A stretch of 64,000 nucleotides of DNA from Xanthomonas hortorum (GCF_024339125.1 NZ_CP101417.1:1302001-1366000), one strand, 5' to 3'; shown: positions 1 to 8,506, counted from the first letter of the stretch. Translations and numbers: made by a program. Notes: generated by a model from the sequence alone, not told the origin.

Positions 1-266
1 TCAGGACCAGACTGGACTACATCACTGAAATCGGGCTCATGGAAGGTGGTACAGTTTTCGTGCCGCGCAATTGTGCTACCTAGGCAGCCAGCTGGATATT
101 CAGTGAACTCCCATCTGACAGTAAAGCCATCGCCCTCGTAAGTCGCAGAATACATAAGCTCAGCGCCCATCTCACGTTCATCTCCGCCGTCCTGCTCGAT
201 GTGCAATTCAGACTCGTCAAGCTCGATTTTCTTCCCGGTCGATGTCACTTCAACTTTGAATTTCAT
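1..266 (-). CDS. hypothetical protein, cut by window edge
   Basis: An open frame starts with ATG at 266 and runs off the left edge after 88 codons with no stop. The start is followed by MKFKVEVTSTG and a charged stretch (ELDESELHIEQDGGDE). The middle looks like beta strands, with two cysteines. I do not recognise a family. It lies upstream of nothing else in the window on this strand except the two small genes at 385-1004, which read the same way and could share its transcript. The region just upstream is AT-rich. A true gene is likely because the codon pattern is ordinary and the frame is open throughout. Confidence 0.5.
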   Translation of the reverse strand, partial: MKFKVEVTSTGKKIELDESELHIEQDGGDEREMGAELMYSATYEGDGFTVRWEFTEYPAGCLGSTIARHENCTTFHEPDFSDVVQSGP

Positions 267-384
267 TTTTCCCTTAGAATTTTTATTCTACAATTCGAAT
301 TGGAATTAAATTTTCCGCAACTTCATCCATTTTCATAAAGTAAAGAACACGATCTTTATAAAATCTCCTAAGGTTTTTTGACCT

Positions 385-585
385 TTAGCGTGTATGACAA
401 TCTTTTGAGCACCAAAAGCAGCCATCTACTTTGCTGTAATAGCTTCTGGCTGCGACGACTGCTTCTTTACAGTTAAAAAATTCACCCAAATACGTACGCT
501 CAGTAGGAAGATAAGCGCATCCATCTTTGTGCACCTCATGTTCTCCAGTAAGCTGCGGCCTGTTGTTTACGTAGTAAGAACTCAT
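385..585 (-). CDS. small Cys-rich hypothetical protein (66 aa)
   Basis: A 66-residue protein with no signal peptide. The C-terminal half carries closely spaced cysteines (CFWCSKDCH near residues 56-64) and the N-terminal part has EVHKDGCAYLP. The Cys/His spacing suggests a small metal-binding or disulfide fold, but this is inference. Small proteins of this general pattern (HEVH, then Cys and aromatic residues, then a C-terminal CxxC) are familiar as conserved hypotheticals, and no role is known to me. Its start codon overlaps the stop of the 140-aa gene upstream by 4 bases, so the two are probably cotranslated. Confidence 0.55.
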   Translation of the reverse strand: MSSYYVNNRPQLTGEHEVHKDGCAYLPTERTYLGEFFNCKEAVVAARSYYSKVDGCFWCSKDCHTR

Positions 586-1004
586 TTATTTTCTCCAGTT
601 TTTACATTTAGTGATGGTTGGGTTTGTAATCGATGATTTTTTCTAATGATTTCTCCAGGTGTTGCAGCCCAGCTATCTAGCTTCGTTCGGGTGTCCAGCA
701 GTTTGCAGTTTTGGTAGCTGCCGACAAACAAAGCGAACGCGGCCAGGGAACACATGGCGGGTGCTGCGCTGATGCCTTGATTCAAGCCTTGTGCAATTAG
801 GTCGCGTTGCTGCGACAGCAACCACGGCATGCTGTTTAGGATGGCAAAAAAAGAGCCAACTCCCACAGCGAGCCCAAGCGGCCACGGTAATGGCCGCCCA
901 GCAGTAAATTCGGCACTTCCCCCTCTGCTTCCCATGCATGAAACCCCCGTTCCAGTCTGCACACTACCGTTATGTAGTGGTTTTGTCAGCGGGGTACCCG
1001 ACAT
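582..1004 (-). CDS. hypothetical membrane protein (140 aa)
   Basis: The frame encodes 140 residues with two hydrophobic stretches, about residues 42-62 (LAVGVGSFFAILNSM) and 82-96 (AMCSLAAFALFVGSYQ), so an inner-membrane protein with a polar C-terminal tail is likely. No good Shine-Dalgarno sequence precedes the ATG at 1004, and an internal ATG (MGSRGGS) about 24 codons later is an alternative start. It overlaps the following 66-aa gene by 4 bases. Family not recognised. Confidence 0.45.
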   Translation of the reverse strand: MSGTPLTKPLHNGSVQTGTGVSCMGSRGGSAEFTAGRPLPWPLGLAVGVGSFFAILNSMPWLLSQQRDLIAQGLNQGISAAPAMCSLAAFALFVGSYQNCKLLDTRTKLDSWAATPGEIIRKNHRLQTQPSLNVKTGENK

Positions 1005-1107
1005 TTTGTGCCAACGGTGTTATCCGATGTGATTGCACGCATTAAATTGCACGGTGAGAGGCGCTCGTCTTTGTACGAGCGCCTCTCCCATTTACTGCAG
1101 CGTTCGC

Positions 1108-1251
1108 TTATTTCTTCTTGCCGCTTTTATCCGCCGTTTGACTTAAAGCGGACCCGGCAGCTGTCTTTGAATCCTTGCCGGTGCTGCTGCTACGCAAGAC
1201 CTTGCTTGCGGCCTTGGCCGCTTTGGGTCCGGTTTTCTCGTTGGTCGCCAT
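1108..1251 (-). CDS. short Lys/Ala/Ser-rich protein (47 aa)
   Basis: The ATG at 1251 opens a 47-codon frame (MATNEKTGPKAAKAASK at the N-terminus, KSGKKK at the end). It is strongly basic and low in hydrophobic residues, so probably disordered and possibly nucleic-acid associated. Short basic proteins of this composition are common single-gene hypotheticals in Xanthomonas. The frame could be extended upstream to 1356, but the internal start gives the compact basic protein and follows a GGAGG-like stretch (1258-1264 on the complement). Confidence 0.5.
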   Translation of the reverse strand: MATNEKTGPKAAKAASKVLRSSSTGKDSKTAAGSALSQTADKSGKKK

Positions 1252-1455
1252 GCGTGTGACCTCCTCGCCACCCCAGTGGTGGCGTGGCGAAACTAGGCCG
1301 ATTATCTTGGCTGCACAAGTCTGGTTACAGCGCGCGAGACGGCAGAGATACTGCAAGACCGCCGGTGCGTTATCTGGGCCAGTTATCTGGCGAGATGTGC
1401 GGTGCTGTGTGCCTTATCTTTTAGTGTCGGCGTGCCACAGCTGTGTGCGGAGCCA

Positions 1456-1803
1456 TCACTGCGGCGACGGTTCGGGCAACAGTTGCCGCGCCTGGCCCCA
1501 GGTGAGCATTGCATCCAGTGCGGGGCACAGGGCCTGGCCCCATGGCGTGAGGCGGTAGTCCACCTGCGGCGGTACCTGCGCGTAGACGGTGCGCAGCACC
1601 AGGCCGTCGCGTTCAAGCTGGCGCAGCTGTTGGGCCAGCATCTTTTGCGAGATGGCGGGAATCAGCCGCTCCAGGTCCGAGTAGCGCTGCACCTTGCCGT
1701 CGAACAGGTGGAACAGCAGCAGCAGTTTCCAGCGGCCTTCGATGAGGTTGAGCAGGGCTTCGACATCGCACGCGGCGGTGTCCGGGGTGTGCGGCTTTCC
1801 CAT
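1456..1803 (-). CDS. HxlR-family transcriptional regulator
   Basis: A 115-aa winged-helix protein. The order of motifs matches HxlR regulators: an N-terminal Cys (ACDVEALLNLIEGRWK), a recognition helix region (LERLIPAISQKMLAQQLRQL) and the wing (DGLVLRTVYAQVPPQVDY). HxlR proteins usually control a divergent oxidoreductase or detoxification gene in response to aldehydes or redox signals. The N-terminal Cys at about residue 12 could be a sensing thiol. It is divergent from the NTF2-like gene at 1894, with 90 bp between starts, which is where its operator should lie. Confidence 0.85.
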   Translation of the reverse strand: MGKPHTPDTAACDVEALLNLIEGRWKLLLLFHLFDGKVQRYSDLERLIPAISQKMLAQQLRQLERDGLVLRTVYAQVPPQVDYRLTPWGQALCPALDAMLTWGQARQLLPEPSPQ

Positions 1804-1893
1804 GGGTGCGTGACTTACCTTTGCGTGCGTTCTTGCGGCAGGTGATGCCGCTGCCGATCATGGCATACACGTTTCGCACCGGAGATCGCTGCC

Positions 1894-2220
1894 ATGTCGC
1901 TTGCCCTGCCCCACGCCATTGCCTGCTTCTTTGCCGCCAGCAACGCCGGCGATGCCGCCGTGCTGCTGCCGCACCTTGCCGACGATGCGGTGGTGCACGA
2001 CGAGCGCCAGCATCACCGTGGCGCTGCTGCAATCGCGGCGTGGCTGGCACAGACGCAGGCCACCACGCCGTATCGTGCGGTGCCGGTTGGCGTGCACACC
2101 CAGGGCAAGCAGGTGCGCGTCACCGCGCAGGTGTCAGGCGAGTTCCCGCAGAGCCCGCTGCAGCTGGAGCATGTGTTCCAGCTGGTGGGCGGCAAGATTG
2201 CGGCGTTGGAGATTCATTGA
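1894..2220 (+). CDS. NTF2-like (SnoaL-type) small protein
   Basis: A 108-residue protein with the length and strand order of the nuclear-transport-factor-2-like fold: an N-terminal helix (ALPHAIACFFAASNAGD), a DDAVVHDERQHHRG strand-turn, and a C-terminal hydrophobic strand pair ending in GGKIAALEIH. Members are small cytosolic enzymes or binding proteins with a cone-shaped pocket, and the ligand cannot be told here. A GGAG motif sits about 11 bases before the ATG. It is divergent from the HxlR regulator and is its likely target. Confidence 0.75.
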   Translation: MSLALPHAIACFFAASNAGDAAVLLPHLADDAVVHDERQHHRGAAAIAAWLAQTQATTPYRAVPVGVHTQGKQVRVTAQVSGEFPQSPLQLEHVFQLVGGKIAALEIH

Positions 2221-2424
2221 CGCAGCGTGCTGGCGCCATGCTTCATCCACCAAGGCGGTGATCCTGGAAACATCCGCCTGACACGATCGCCGAGGAAGGT
2301 GCCGGGCAGGCAACTACGCAGATGCGCTGTTACCGGTGGCGATGCTGTGAGCGGCATCGGCATCGAAGTGATCGCGCCAGGCGACGGTGCATCCGCTGTT
2401 CTTACCAGTGCTTTCCAGACACGC

Positions 2425-3177
2425 TCACCCGTTGAGCGTGCGGCCGCCATCGACGATGATTTCCGAGCCCACTGTCCAGCGGGATTCGTCCGAGGCCAGG
2501 TACAGCACGGCCTTGGCCACTTCGTCCGGGGTGCCGAACCGGCCGAGCGGGATGGTGGCGGCAATGTCCTTGTTGACCTGGTCGCGGTACGCGTCGGGGA
2601 TGCCGAGCTTGTCGTAGAGCGGGGTTTCCACCGGGCCGGGGCTCACCGCGTTGAGGCGGATGCCGCGTGCCAGCAGTTCGCTCGAGAGTGTCTTGGTCAT
2701 GCTCAGGAAGGCCGCCTTGGTCGCGGCATATACCGACGAGCGGGCCGCGCCCACATGCGCATTGATGGAGGTGTTGAGCACCACCGAGGCGGGGTTGGCG
2801 AACACCGGCAGCAGCGACTGGAGGAGGAAGTACGGGCCTTTGACGTTGATGGCGAAGGAGGCCTCGAAGGCCTGCTCGCTCCACTCTTCGATCGGCGCCC
2901 ATACCGAGACACCGGCATTGAGGAAGGCGATATCGAGCTGGCCGTAATGCGCCTGCACCGCCTGCGCGAGTTGCTGCTGCGCGGTGACGCTGGCCGAATC
3001 GGCGCGCAGCACCAGCACCTCGCTACCCAACGCGGCCTTGGCGTTGGCGATGGACTCGGGATTGTTGCCGGTGACGATGACGCGGGCGCCTTCGGCGAGA
3101 AACTGCCTGGCGGTTTCCAGGCCAATACCGCTGGTGCCGCCGGTGATGAGGGTGCGTTTGCCTGCTAAACGGGACAT
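2425..3177 (-). CDS. SDR-family oxidoreductase
   Basis: A 250-aa classical short-chain dehydrogenase/reductase. The NAD(P)-binding glycine motif TGGTSGIG lies at about residues 11-18, the NAG motif (LNAGVS) near 88, and the catalytic tetrad is completed by S-Y-K in NTSINAHVGAARSSVYAATK near 135-155. The C-terminal GRFGTPDEVAKAVLYLAS and VDGG are typical. It oxidises or reduces an unknown alcohol/carbonyl substrate in the cytosol. The gene is divergent from a LysR regulator at 3313, and a perfect palindrome lies between them, so LysR control is likely. Confidence 0.92.
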   Translation of the reverse strand: MSRLAGKRTLITGGTSGIGLETARQFLAEGARVIVTGNNPESIANAKAALGSEVLVLRADSASVTAQQQLAQAVQAHYGQLDIAFLNAGVSVWAPIEEWSEQAFEASFAINVKGPYFLLQSLLPVFANPASVVLNTSINAHVGAARSSVYAATKAAFLSMTKTLSSELLARGIRLNAVSPGPVETPLYDKLGIPDAYRDQVNKDIAATIPLGRFGTPDEVAKAVLYLASDESRWTVGSEIIVDGGRTLNG

Positions 3178-3276
3178 GGGGTGCTCCTGAGCGAGGCCCG
3201 CCGCGCGTGGCCGGCCTTCGAGGTGTGCAGCGTGCGCCCATGCCGAATTTGCTAGAAGACCTTGGCACCACATACC

Positions 3277-3299
3277 ATTCATGCGATCTGCGCATGAAT
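3277..3299. promoter_or_regulatory. perfect inverted repeat, probable LysR operator
   Basis: ATTCATGCG at 3277-3285 and CGCATGAAT at 3291-3299 form a perfect 9-bp inverted repeat with a 5-bp spacer, ending 13 bp before the LysR start codon. It contains the T-N11-A core expected of LysR binding sites. Placed between the divergent SDR and LysR genes, it is probably where the regulator represses itself and controls the SDR gene. Confidence 0.7.
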
Positions 3300-3312
3300 T
3301 GAAGGGCTGGCA

Positions 3313-4218
3313 ATGGACCGGTTTCTGCTGATGACCTGCTTTGCCCGTGCGGTGGAAACCGGGAGTTTTTCTGCGGCCGGGCGGGATCTGGGCTTGGGCC
3401 AGCCCAATGTCAGCCGCCACGTGGCAGCGCTGGAAGAGCACCTGCACACGCGGCTGCTCAACCGCTCCACCCGCAAGCTGGTGCTGACACCGGAGGGAGA
3501 GCGCTATTACGCAGAGGTACGCCGCATCCTGGATGCGGTGGGCGAATCGGAAATGTCGCTGCGCGATAACGTGCAACCTTCCGGGTTATTGCGGGTGGCC
3601 TGCCCCACGGCGTTGTCGCATCAGTATGTGATGCCGCTGGTGCCGGAGTTTTTGCGGCGCTTTCCGGGCCTGGAGCTGGATCTGCAGATCAACGACCGCT
3701 TCGTCAATCTGCTCGATGAGGGTGCGGAGCTTGCCATCCGCATCGGCCACCTGGAAAACAGTGCGCTGCGTGCCAGGCGGATTGGGTCGTTCAAGCGCGT
3801 GTGCGTGGCAAGCAACGACTATCTTGCCGAGCGCGGCATCCCCACCGTGCCCGACGACCTGCGCCAACACGATTGTGTGCTGTACACCTTGTTGGCCTCC
3901 GGGGCGAGCTGGCGTTTCAAGGAGGTGGACGTGCCGGTCACCGGCAGGATCCGGGTCAATTCGCCAGAGGCGGCACGCGAGGCGGTGAGCGCGGGCCTGG
4001 GCATCGGGCAGGGGCCGGAATGGTTATTCGAACAAGGGCTCAACGCCGGGCATCTGCAGATCGTGCTCAGTGCGTTCTCTGGCCCTGCGGTGCCCATGCA
4101 CATCATGTATGCCGCCAACCGCCTGGTGGCCAGGCGGGCGATTGTGTTTATGGATTTTATTGCCGAGGCGTTTGCGAAGATTCCGCAACTCAACGCCCCC
4201 TCCTCCTCGCAGCGATAG
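3313..4218 (+). CDS. LysR-family transcriptional regulator
   Basis: A 301-aa regulator. The N-terminal HTH spans about residues 1-60 (FARAVETGSFSAAGRDLG, then PNVSRHVAALEEHL and NRSTRKLVLTPEGE). The rest is the periplasmic-binding-like effector domain. The NRSTRKLVLT wing is typical of the subgroup related to DhcR/CrgA-like regulators that control neighbouring oxidoreductases. The ATG at 3313 follows GAAGGG. The divergent SDR gene and the palindrome at 3277-3299 suggest a self-contained regulator-target pair. The inducer is unknown. Confidence 0.92.
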   Translation: MDRFLLMTCFARAVETGSFSAAGRDLGLGQPNVSRHVAALEEHLHTRLLNRSTRKLVLTPEGERYYAEVRRILDAVGESEMSLRDNVQPSGLLRVACPTALSHQYVMPLVPEFLRRFPGLELDLQINDRFVNLLDEGAELAIRIGHLENSALRARRIGSFKRVCVASNDYLAERGIPTVPDDLRQHDCVLYTLLASGASWRFKEVDVPVTGRIRVNSPEAAREAVSAGLGIGQGPEWLFEQGLNAGHLQIVLSAFSGPAVPMHIMYAANRLVARRAIVFMDFIAEAFAKIPQLNAPSSSQR

Positions 4219-4515
4219 ACGTTTATTCCAGCGGTCTTGGCGACGGGCGCTGGTATTTGGAAAACGTCTTGTGGAGTGAGGCGGCGCGCTCATCGGCAAC
4301 GACGTTTTCCACACTGCTCAACCCACGCGATGCGATGACGGCCGAGGCTTTTGCATCGCCCAATAGGTAAGCCAAGCGCAGATACGCCCATCCGTTGCAG
4401 GCTGCAGTGGTCAAGCGTGATGTTGCTTGATGTTGGCCTGCGATGCGAATGCGTCCTTTGATTGCAGGCCTCTGATTGCAGGCCTGCGCTGGCAGTCAAC
4501 ACACACACTGCCTCC

Positions 4516-4641
4516 TCCGTACCCTCACCCCCGGCCCCTCTCCCGATGGGAGAGGGGAGTGTTTGCCACGTCTGTGGGGCAAAGCAGACCGACTCCGCCG
4601 CCTTGGCCTGCACTGCTCGCAGCCCGCACTTGGCGGGCTGC
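4516..4641. repeat. intergenic hairpin repeats (REP-like)
   Basis: The 793-bp gap between the LysR gene and the ATP-grasp gene holds no convincing gene. It contains a hairpin (CCCCTCTCCC at 4535-4544 with GGGAGAGGGG at 4548-4557) preceded by TACCCTCACCCCCGG, and a second perfect hairpin (GCAGCCCGC at 4619-4627 with GCGGGCTGC at 4633-4641). The CCCTCACCCC...CCCCTC block recurs, reversed, at about 19795-19912, so it is a dispersed repeat. It could act as a transcription terminator or a REP-type site. Beyond it, to 5011, I see nothing more. Confidence 0.6.
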
Positions 4642-5011
4642 AGAGACGGCGGTTGAGGCCGCACAACGCAGGTGGCGCGTGGCCGGATGCGGCGTGTCGC
4701 TCCCTCCCCGGTTGCACGTTTTGCCGTGCGGTTGGGGCCGCAGGTCGTACCCGCCCAGCTGTCCTGGCTGCTGGCGCAAGAGGGGGCAAAACAGGCCACA
4801 CGGTGCACCCCGCGCCGCGGGCCGCCATCTACCGCCGAAGGCCAGATCGCTTGCTGCGTAAGGCTTTCGAGCGAGTGACGCGATCTGATTTGCATGAAAT
4901 TGGAGCGCCTGAGACGAAATGCATCCCTGGTCTGAATTTTCCGTATATCGTGCGTTACGTCACATTTAAATGTGACCAACGTCGCAATTAACCGGCGAGA
5001 AGGATCTGGGC

Positions 5012-6145
5012 ATGACCGACAACACGATAGGGCTGCACCCGCAGCCATTGGGCGGGCGTGGTGTGACAGGACAAGGATGGGCGGTCATGCCGCCGTCGTT
5101 GACGTCGTCGTCTGGTCATCGCCGCATGGCCGCGTTGCCACGCGTGCCGACACCGACACCGTCGTCAGCGCCAACTCCAGCGATAGCGCCAGCGCCAGGG
5201 ACACCCAGTCTCAAGCGGCTGCTGCGCAAAGGCGCGCGCAGCCTGCTGAAAACACTGCCCTGGCGGCACCAGGACCGGCTCCACTTCCTGCATACGTTCG
5301 GGCGGCTGCCGGATCTGTATGCGCCGAAGTGCTTCAACGAAAAAATCCTGTACCGCAAATGCGTGCACGGCGATTACCCGCTGTACACGCGTCTGGCCGA
5401 CAAGTTTGCGGTGCGTGCGCATGTGGCGGCCAAGATCGGCGAGGCGCACCTGATCCCGCTGCTGCTGGACAGCACCGACCCGCAGGACTTGTTGCGCCTG
5501 CCCCGCTGGCGGGACACCGTGATCAAGGCCAACCACGGCGCGGCCATGGTGGAGATCGTGCGCGACGAGCCGGATGCGGTGCAGAAGCGTCGCATCATCG
5601 AGCGCTGTGGCCAATGGCTGCAGACCGACTTCTCCGACATGGTGCGCGAGATCCATTACCGCGATATTCCACCGCGGATTCTGGTGGAGCAGTACATCGG
5701 CGAGGCGCAGCAGGTGCCGGTGGATTACAAGTTCCACATGTTCCGGCAGGCGGACGGCAATTTTCGGTACGTGCTGCAAGTGATTTACGGCCGCTTCGAT
5801 ACGCCGAAGCTGGCGATGACCTTCTTTGTCGACAACCTGCATACGGCCTTCCACCGCATCCGCGACGACGGGCGCACACCGCCCTGCGCGCCGGCGCTGC
5901 TGGAGCAGGCGCTGGAATTGAGCAAGGTGCTGGCAAGCGATTTCGATTACGTGCGGGTGGACTGGTATATCCAGCGCGGGCAGATCTATTTCGGCGAACT
6001 GACCTTCACCCCGGGCGCGGGGCTGGTCACCGGCCTGGAGCGCGGGCTGGACCGGATGATGGGCGACATGTGGCTGCAGCGGCGTGCGCCGGTAGAACCT
6101 TGGTTCTCCGAAGAAGGCATCCGTGTGCGCGTGCCGGCGAGGTGA
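5012..6145 (+). CDS. TupA-like ATP-grasp enzyme
   Basis: A 377-aa protein. After a low-complexity Pro/Thr-rich N-terminus of about 65 residues comes a domain matching the ATPgrasp_TupA family: CFNEKILYRK, a strand with VIKANHGAAM, RILVEQYIGEAQQVPVDYKF, and the metal-binding end DYVRVDWYIQRGQIYFGELTFTPGAG written here only as the motif order DxxRVDWY...GELTFTPG. These enzymes ligate amino acids or similar groups to surface polysaccharide precursors, and several occur in capsule or O-antigen loci. The start at 5012 has a good GAAGGA ribosome-binding site. No glycan genes adjoin, so the substrate is open. Confidence 0.8.
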   Translation: MTDNTIGLHPQPLGGRGVTGQGWAVMPPSLTSSSGHRRMAALPRVPTPTPSSAPTPAIAPAPGTPSLKRLLRKGARSLLKTLPWRHQDRLHFLHTFGRLPDLYAPKCFNEKILYRKCVHGDYPLYTRLADKFAVRAHVAAKIGEAHLIPLLLDSTDPQDLLRLPRWRDTVIKANHGAAMVEIVRDEPDAVQKRRIIERCGQWLQTDFSDMVREIHYRDIPPRILVEQYIGEAQQVPVDYKFHMFRQADGNFRYVLQVIYGRFDTPKLAMTFFVDNLHTAFHRIRDDGRTPPCAPALLEQALELSKVLASDFDYVRVDWYIQRGQIYFGELTFTPGAGLVTGLERGLDRMMGDMWLQRRAPVEPWFSEEGIRVRVPAR

Positions 6146-6242
6146 GCGCGGCGATCGAAGCGTCCACTTCAGGCGACATTGCAGGCGCTGAAGTGGTTAG
6201 GATCACCGTCGATTCTTTCCACGCACTACAAGGACGTCACCG

Positions 6243-6767
6243 TTGTCGAACGTTTCCCTGCGCACCTTCTTGCCGCTCGCCATCATGGCTGCGTTGTCTG
6301 CCTGCAACGGCAGCGGCTCTGCAACCACCAGCGCGCCGCGCCCGGAGGCCGAGCACTTCACCCTTGCCGATCTGCAGCAGCTGGGTTGCACCGTCACCGC
6401 CACGCCCAAGCGCAACGTGAGCAAGATCCCGTTGATGGGCGAGGTGGATGGCTATGGCGTGACCAGCACCACCGCATGCGCAACCCAGTTGGTCAGCCTG
6501 CTGCAGCCGATCAACTACGAAGACGCGGTGTGGGAAGGCGCGCGGACGGCAGCCGGCAACTTCGCCAAGAAGCAAGGCTTCGAACGCGAGAGTTTTGAAG
6601 GCCAGCTCGGCGAGTACAGCGAGATCGAGGTCTTCAGCCGCAGCGGCAAGCCGGTGGGCTTCGAGTACAGCGTGCAGGCCAAGGGCCAGCTGCATTCGGT
6701 GATCGTGGTCTCCGACAGCATCGCGCCGGATGCGGCGTTCGAGGCGGTGTTGAAGAAGAAGCTGTGA
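6243..6767 (+). CDS. putative outer lipoprotein (174 aa)
   Basis: The frame begins with TTG at 6243, preceded by AAGGAC, and encodes a lipoprotein signal peptide (LPLAIMAALSAC, lipobox Cys at about residue 21). The mature part is a soluble domain of about 150 residues (AEHFTLADLQQLGC, then SKIPLMGEVDGYG). No catalytic motif was recognised. It lies 97 bp after the ATP-grasp gene in the same direction, which may mean a loose operon. An ATG codon occurs inside the signal peptide but would destroy it, so the TTG start is preferred. Confidence 0.7.
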   Translation: MSNVSLRTFLPLAIMAALSACNGSGSATTSAPRPEAEHFTLADLQQLGCTVTATPKRNVSKIPLMGEVDGYGVTSTTACATQLVSLLQPINYEDAVWEGARTAAGNFAKKQGFERESFEGQLGEYSEIEVFSRSGKPVGFEYSVQAKGQLHSVIVVSDSIAPDAAFEAVLKKKL

Positions 6768-6937
6768 GGCAGGCTGCTGCTGTTTTGGGTTGAATGCGGT
6801 GGCACTGCGTCGAGGCTGGTCCGGTGCAGATCCTGTGCGCATCTACGTGCCGTTGTTGCCAGCCAGGCATCCCACGTAGGGGGGCAGATGGTTACCCTGC
6901 CCGGCCACTGCGCAGCTGCGGCAGAGTGGAACGGACA

Positions 6938-6965
6938 ACCATTAGCCGGTAAACCGATTAATGGT
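6938..6965. promoter_or_regulatory. nested palindrome before the toxin-antitoxin pair
   Basis: ACCATTA at 6938-6944 pairs with TAATGGT at 6959-6965, and inside it CGGT at 6947-6950 pairs with ACCG at 6953-6956, all on one dyad centre. It lies 37 bp before the first gene of the pair and overlaps a possible -10 (TAAAGT at 6965-6970 region). This layout is what an autorepressor site of a toxin-antitoxin operon looks like. Confidence 0.6.
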
Positions 6966-7001
6966 AAAGTGAAGCCACTCACTTGTTAGCCGGAGAGCAC
7001 G

Positions 7002-7475
7002 ATGACGAATCTGGTCAAGCTGGCGACCGCTCGCGCCCTGGTCGATGCCAGTGCGGTCAGACAGGCTTCGGTCGTCGGGGAGGCCGGTGCCTGGACCGTG
7101 CAGCTGCAGACCCATAACCAGACCCGTGTGCTGGCCACCAAGGCCAATGCGCCGCGCCGGTTTGGTAGCTTCGAGAGTGCGTTGAAGGTATTGCGCGAGA
7201 TGGGCATGCCATTGGACGTGCTTCACGTAGATGCTGCGCAGTGGGACGCCGAGGGCGGCACTGCGAAACGCCGGCCGGATCGCTCCGAAGCGATGAAAGT
7301 CAAGGAGATGGACGCGCGCTATGCGGTCTCGCTACGCACTCAGACCGAGCACGCCCTGGCCGACCCCCGCCCTGCGCTCTCCAGCGTGCAGGCGAAGCAG
7401 CAGATGGAGACACTCAAGGCGCAGCAGCGTGCAGTGCTTGATGCAGCACTGCGTGCGAAGGGCACGCGTGCGTGA
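7002..7475 (+). CDS. ParC-like antitoxin / stability determinant
   Basis: A 157-aa protein. The first 80 residues (LVKLATARALVDASAVRQA, then VVGEAGAWTVQLQT and FESALKVLREMGM) resemble the ParC-type proteins encoded before ParE-like toxins on plasmids. The C-terminal half has RPDRSEAMKVKEMDARYA and a long charged helix that could wrap a toxin. No DNA-binding fold is obvious. Its stop overlaps the start of the next gene (GTGA at 7472-7475), so the two are translated together. A dyad operator lies just upstream. The assignment as antitoxin rests on gene order plus family likeness, not on a catalytic motif. Confidence 0.6.
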   Translation: MTNLVKLATARALVDASAVRQASVVGEAGAWTVQLQTHNQTRVLATKANAPRRFGSFESALKVLREMGMPLDVLHVDAAQWDAEGGTAKRRPDRSEAMKVKEMDARYAVSLRTQTEHALADPRPALSSVQAKQQMETLKAQQRAVLDAALRAKGTRA

Positions 7476-7774
7476 GCGTGGCCTGGAAGCAGACCGCGCT
7501 GGATGCGCGCACCGCGTTGCTCGCTGCAGCATTGGCACGCGCGATCGAGATCCCCGACCCGCAGATGTATTTCGCAGCGTGTGAACAGGACGACCGGATC
7601 GAAGCCGAAGGCGACGCGCTGGATGGTGCCGCCATCTATCTCCCCGGGCCCACGCCGGGAACGCGTTTATACACGTGCCAGGACGGCAAGTATCTGTTGA
7701 TCTACACACGCGACGGCGACGATGTGCTGATCCTTGCACTCGTCCCTGCGCGCTCCGATTGGAAACCGACGTAG
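7472..7774 (+). CDS. RelE/ParE-superfamily toxin-like protein
   Basis: A 100-aa protein starting at GTG within the stop of the preceding gene. Compact mixed alpha/beta layout: N-terminal helices (LDARTALLAAALARAIEI), then beta strands ending in KYLLIYTRDGDDVLILALVPARSDW. The C-terminal strand pattern, hydrophobic and ending near Arg/Ser/Asp, is typical of RelE/ParE-type toxins, which inhibit gyrase or cleave mRNA. The usual catalytic residues cannot be fixed by eye. Pairing with a ParC-like protein and an upstream palindrome supports a toxin-antitoxin module. Confidence 0.6.
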   Translation: MSVAWKQTALDARTALLAAALARAIEIPDPQMYFAACEQDDRIEAEGDALDGAAIYLPGPTPGTRLYTCQDGKYLLIYTRDGDDVLILALVPARSDWKPT

Positions 7775-7843
7775 TAAAAGCTCCATGACGTGTTGATGCT
7801 ACCGCGCGAGTAGGCGCGACCGGTCGACGCCATCGACAGCGCG

Positions 7844-8506
7844 CTACACCCCACCCAACGGCTGCAGGCACAACCAGATCGCGCACCAGTGCGACAGCGC
7901 GCCGCCCAGCACGTGGGCGTGCCAGATGGCGCGGTTGTAGACCAGCGATTTGCGCACGTAGAAGGTGACGCCCACGGTGTAGAACGCGCCGCCGGCGGCG
8001 ATCAGCCACAGCACGGTGCTGTCCAGGCCGGCGACGAACGGCTTGATCACTACGATGCCGGCCCACCCCAGCAACAGATAGATCGCCACCCAGAAGCCCT
8101 TGGCGATACCGGGCAGGCACAGTTTGGCGAACACGCCGAACAAGGCCACGGACCACACCGCCACGATCATTGCCCAACGCCAGGTGCCGTCGAGGGCGAC
8201 CAGCAGGAAGGGGGTGTAGGAGCCGGCGATCATGACGAAGATGCCGGCGTGGTCGAACTTGCGCAGCATCGGTTGGCGCTGCGGCGGGGCAAAGTTGTAG
8301 GCCGCCGAACAGCCGAACATCACCAGCAGGCCCAGCGCGTACACGCAGGTGGCCAGCAGCATGGTCTGGCTGGCATGCGCGCGCCAGACCATCCAGGCGC
8401 CGCCGACGATGGCCAGAAACAGGCCCGCGGCATGCACCGCGACATCGGCGCGGCGGGCGGAAGCGGTCTTGTAATGCGGAGCAATGGCGCTGGGGGGCAC
8501 GGGCAC
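7844..8506 (-). CDS. hemolysin III / PAQR-family membrane protein
   Basis: A polytopic membrane protein of about 220 residues with seven hydrophobic segments. Family motifs are the polar histidines in FDHAGIFVMIAGSYTPF and HAHVLGGALSHW, which bind a metal in this hydrolase-like superfamily, and the first helix AVHAAGLFLAIVGGAW. The GTG at 8506 gives the usual family length. Upstream in-frame starts reach 8644 but would add a non-membrane leader. The true activity of bacterial members is unsettled. It is divergent from the helicase gene at 8683. Confidence 0.82.
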   Translation of the reverse strand: MPVPPSAIAPHYKTASARRADVAVHAAGLFLAIVGGAWMVWRAHASQTMLLATCVYALGLLVMFGCSAAYNFAPPQRQPMLRKFDHAGIFVMIAGSYTPFLLVALDGTWRWAMIVAVWSVALFGVFAKLCLPGIAKGFWVAIYLLLGWAGIVVIKPFVAGLDSTVLWLIAAGGAFYTVGVTFYVRKSLVYNRAIWHAHVLGGALSHWCAIWLCLQPLGGV

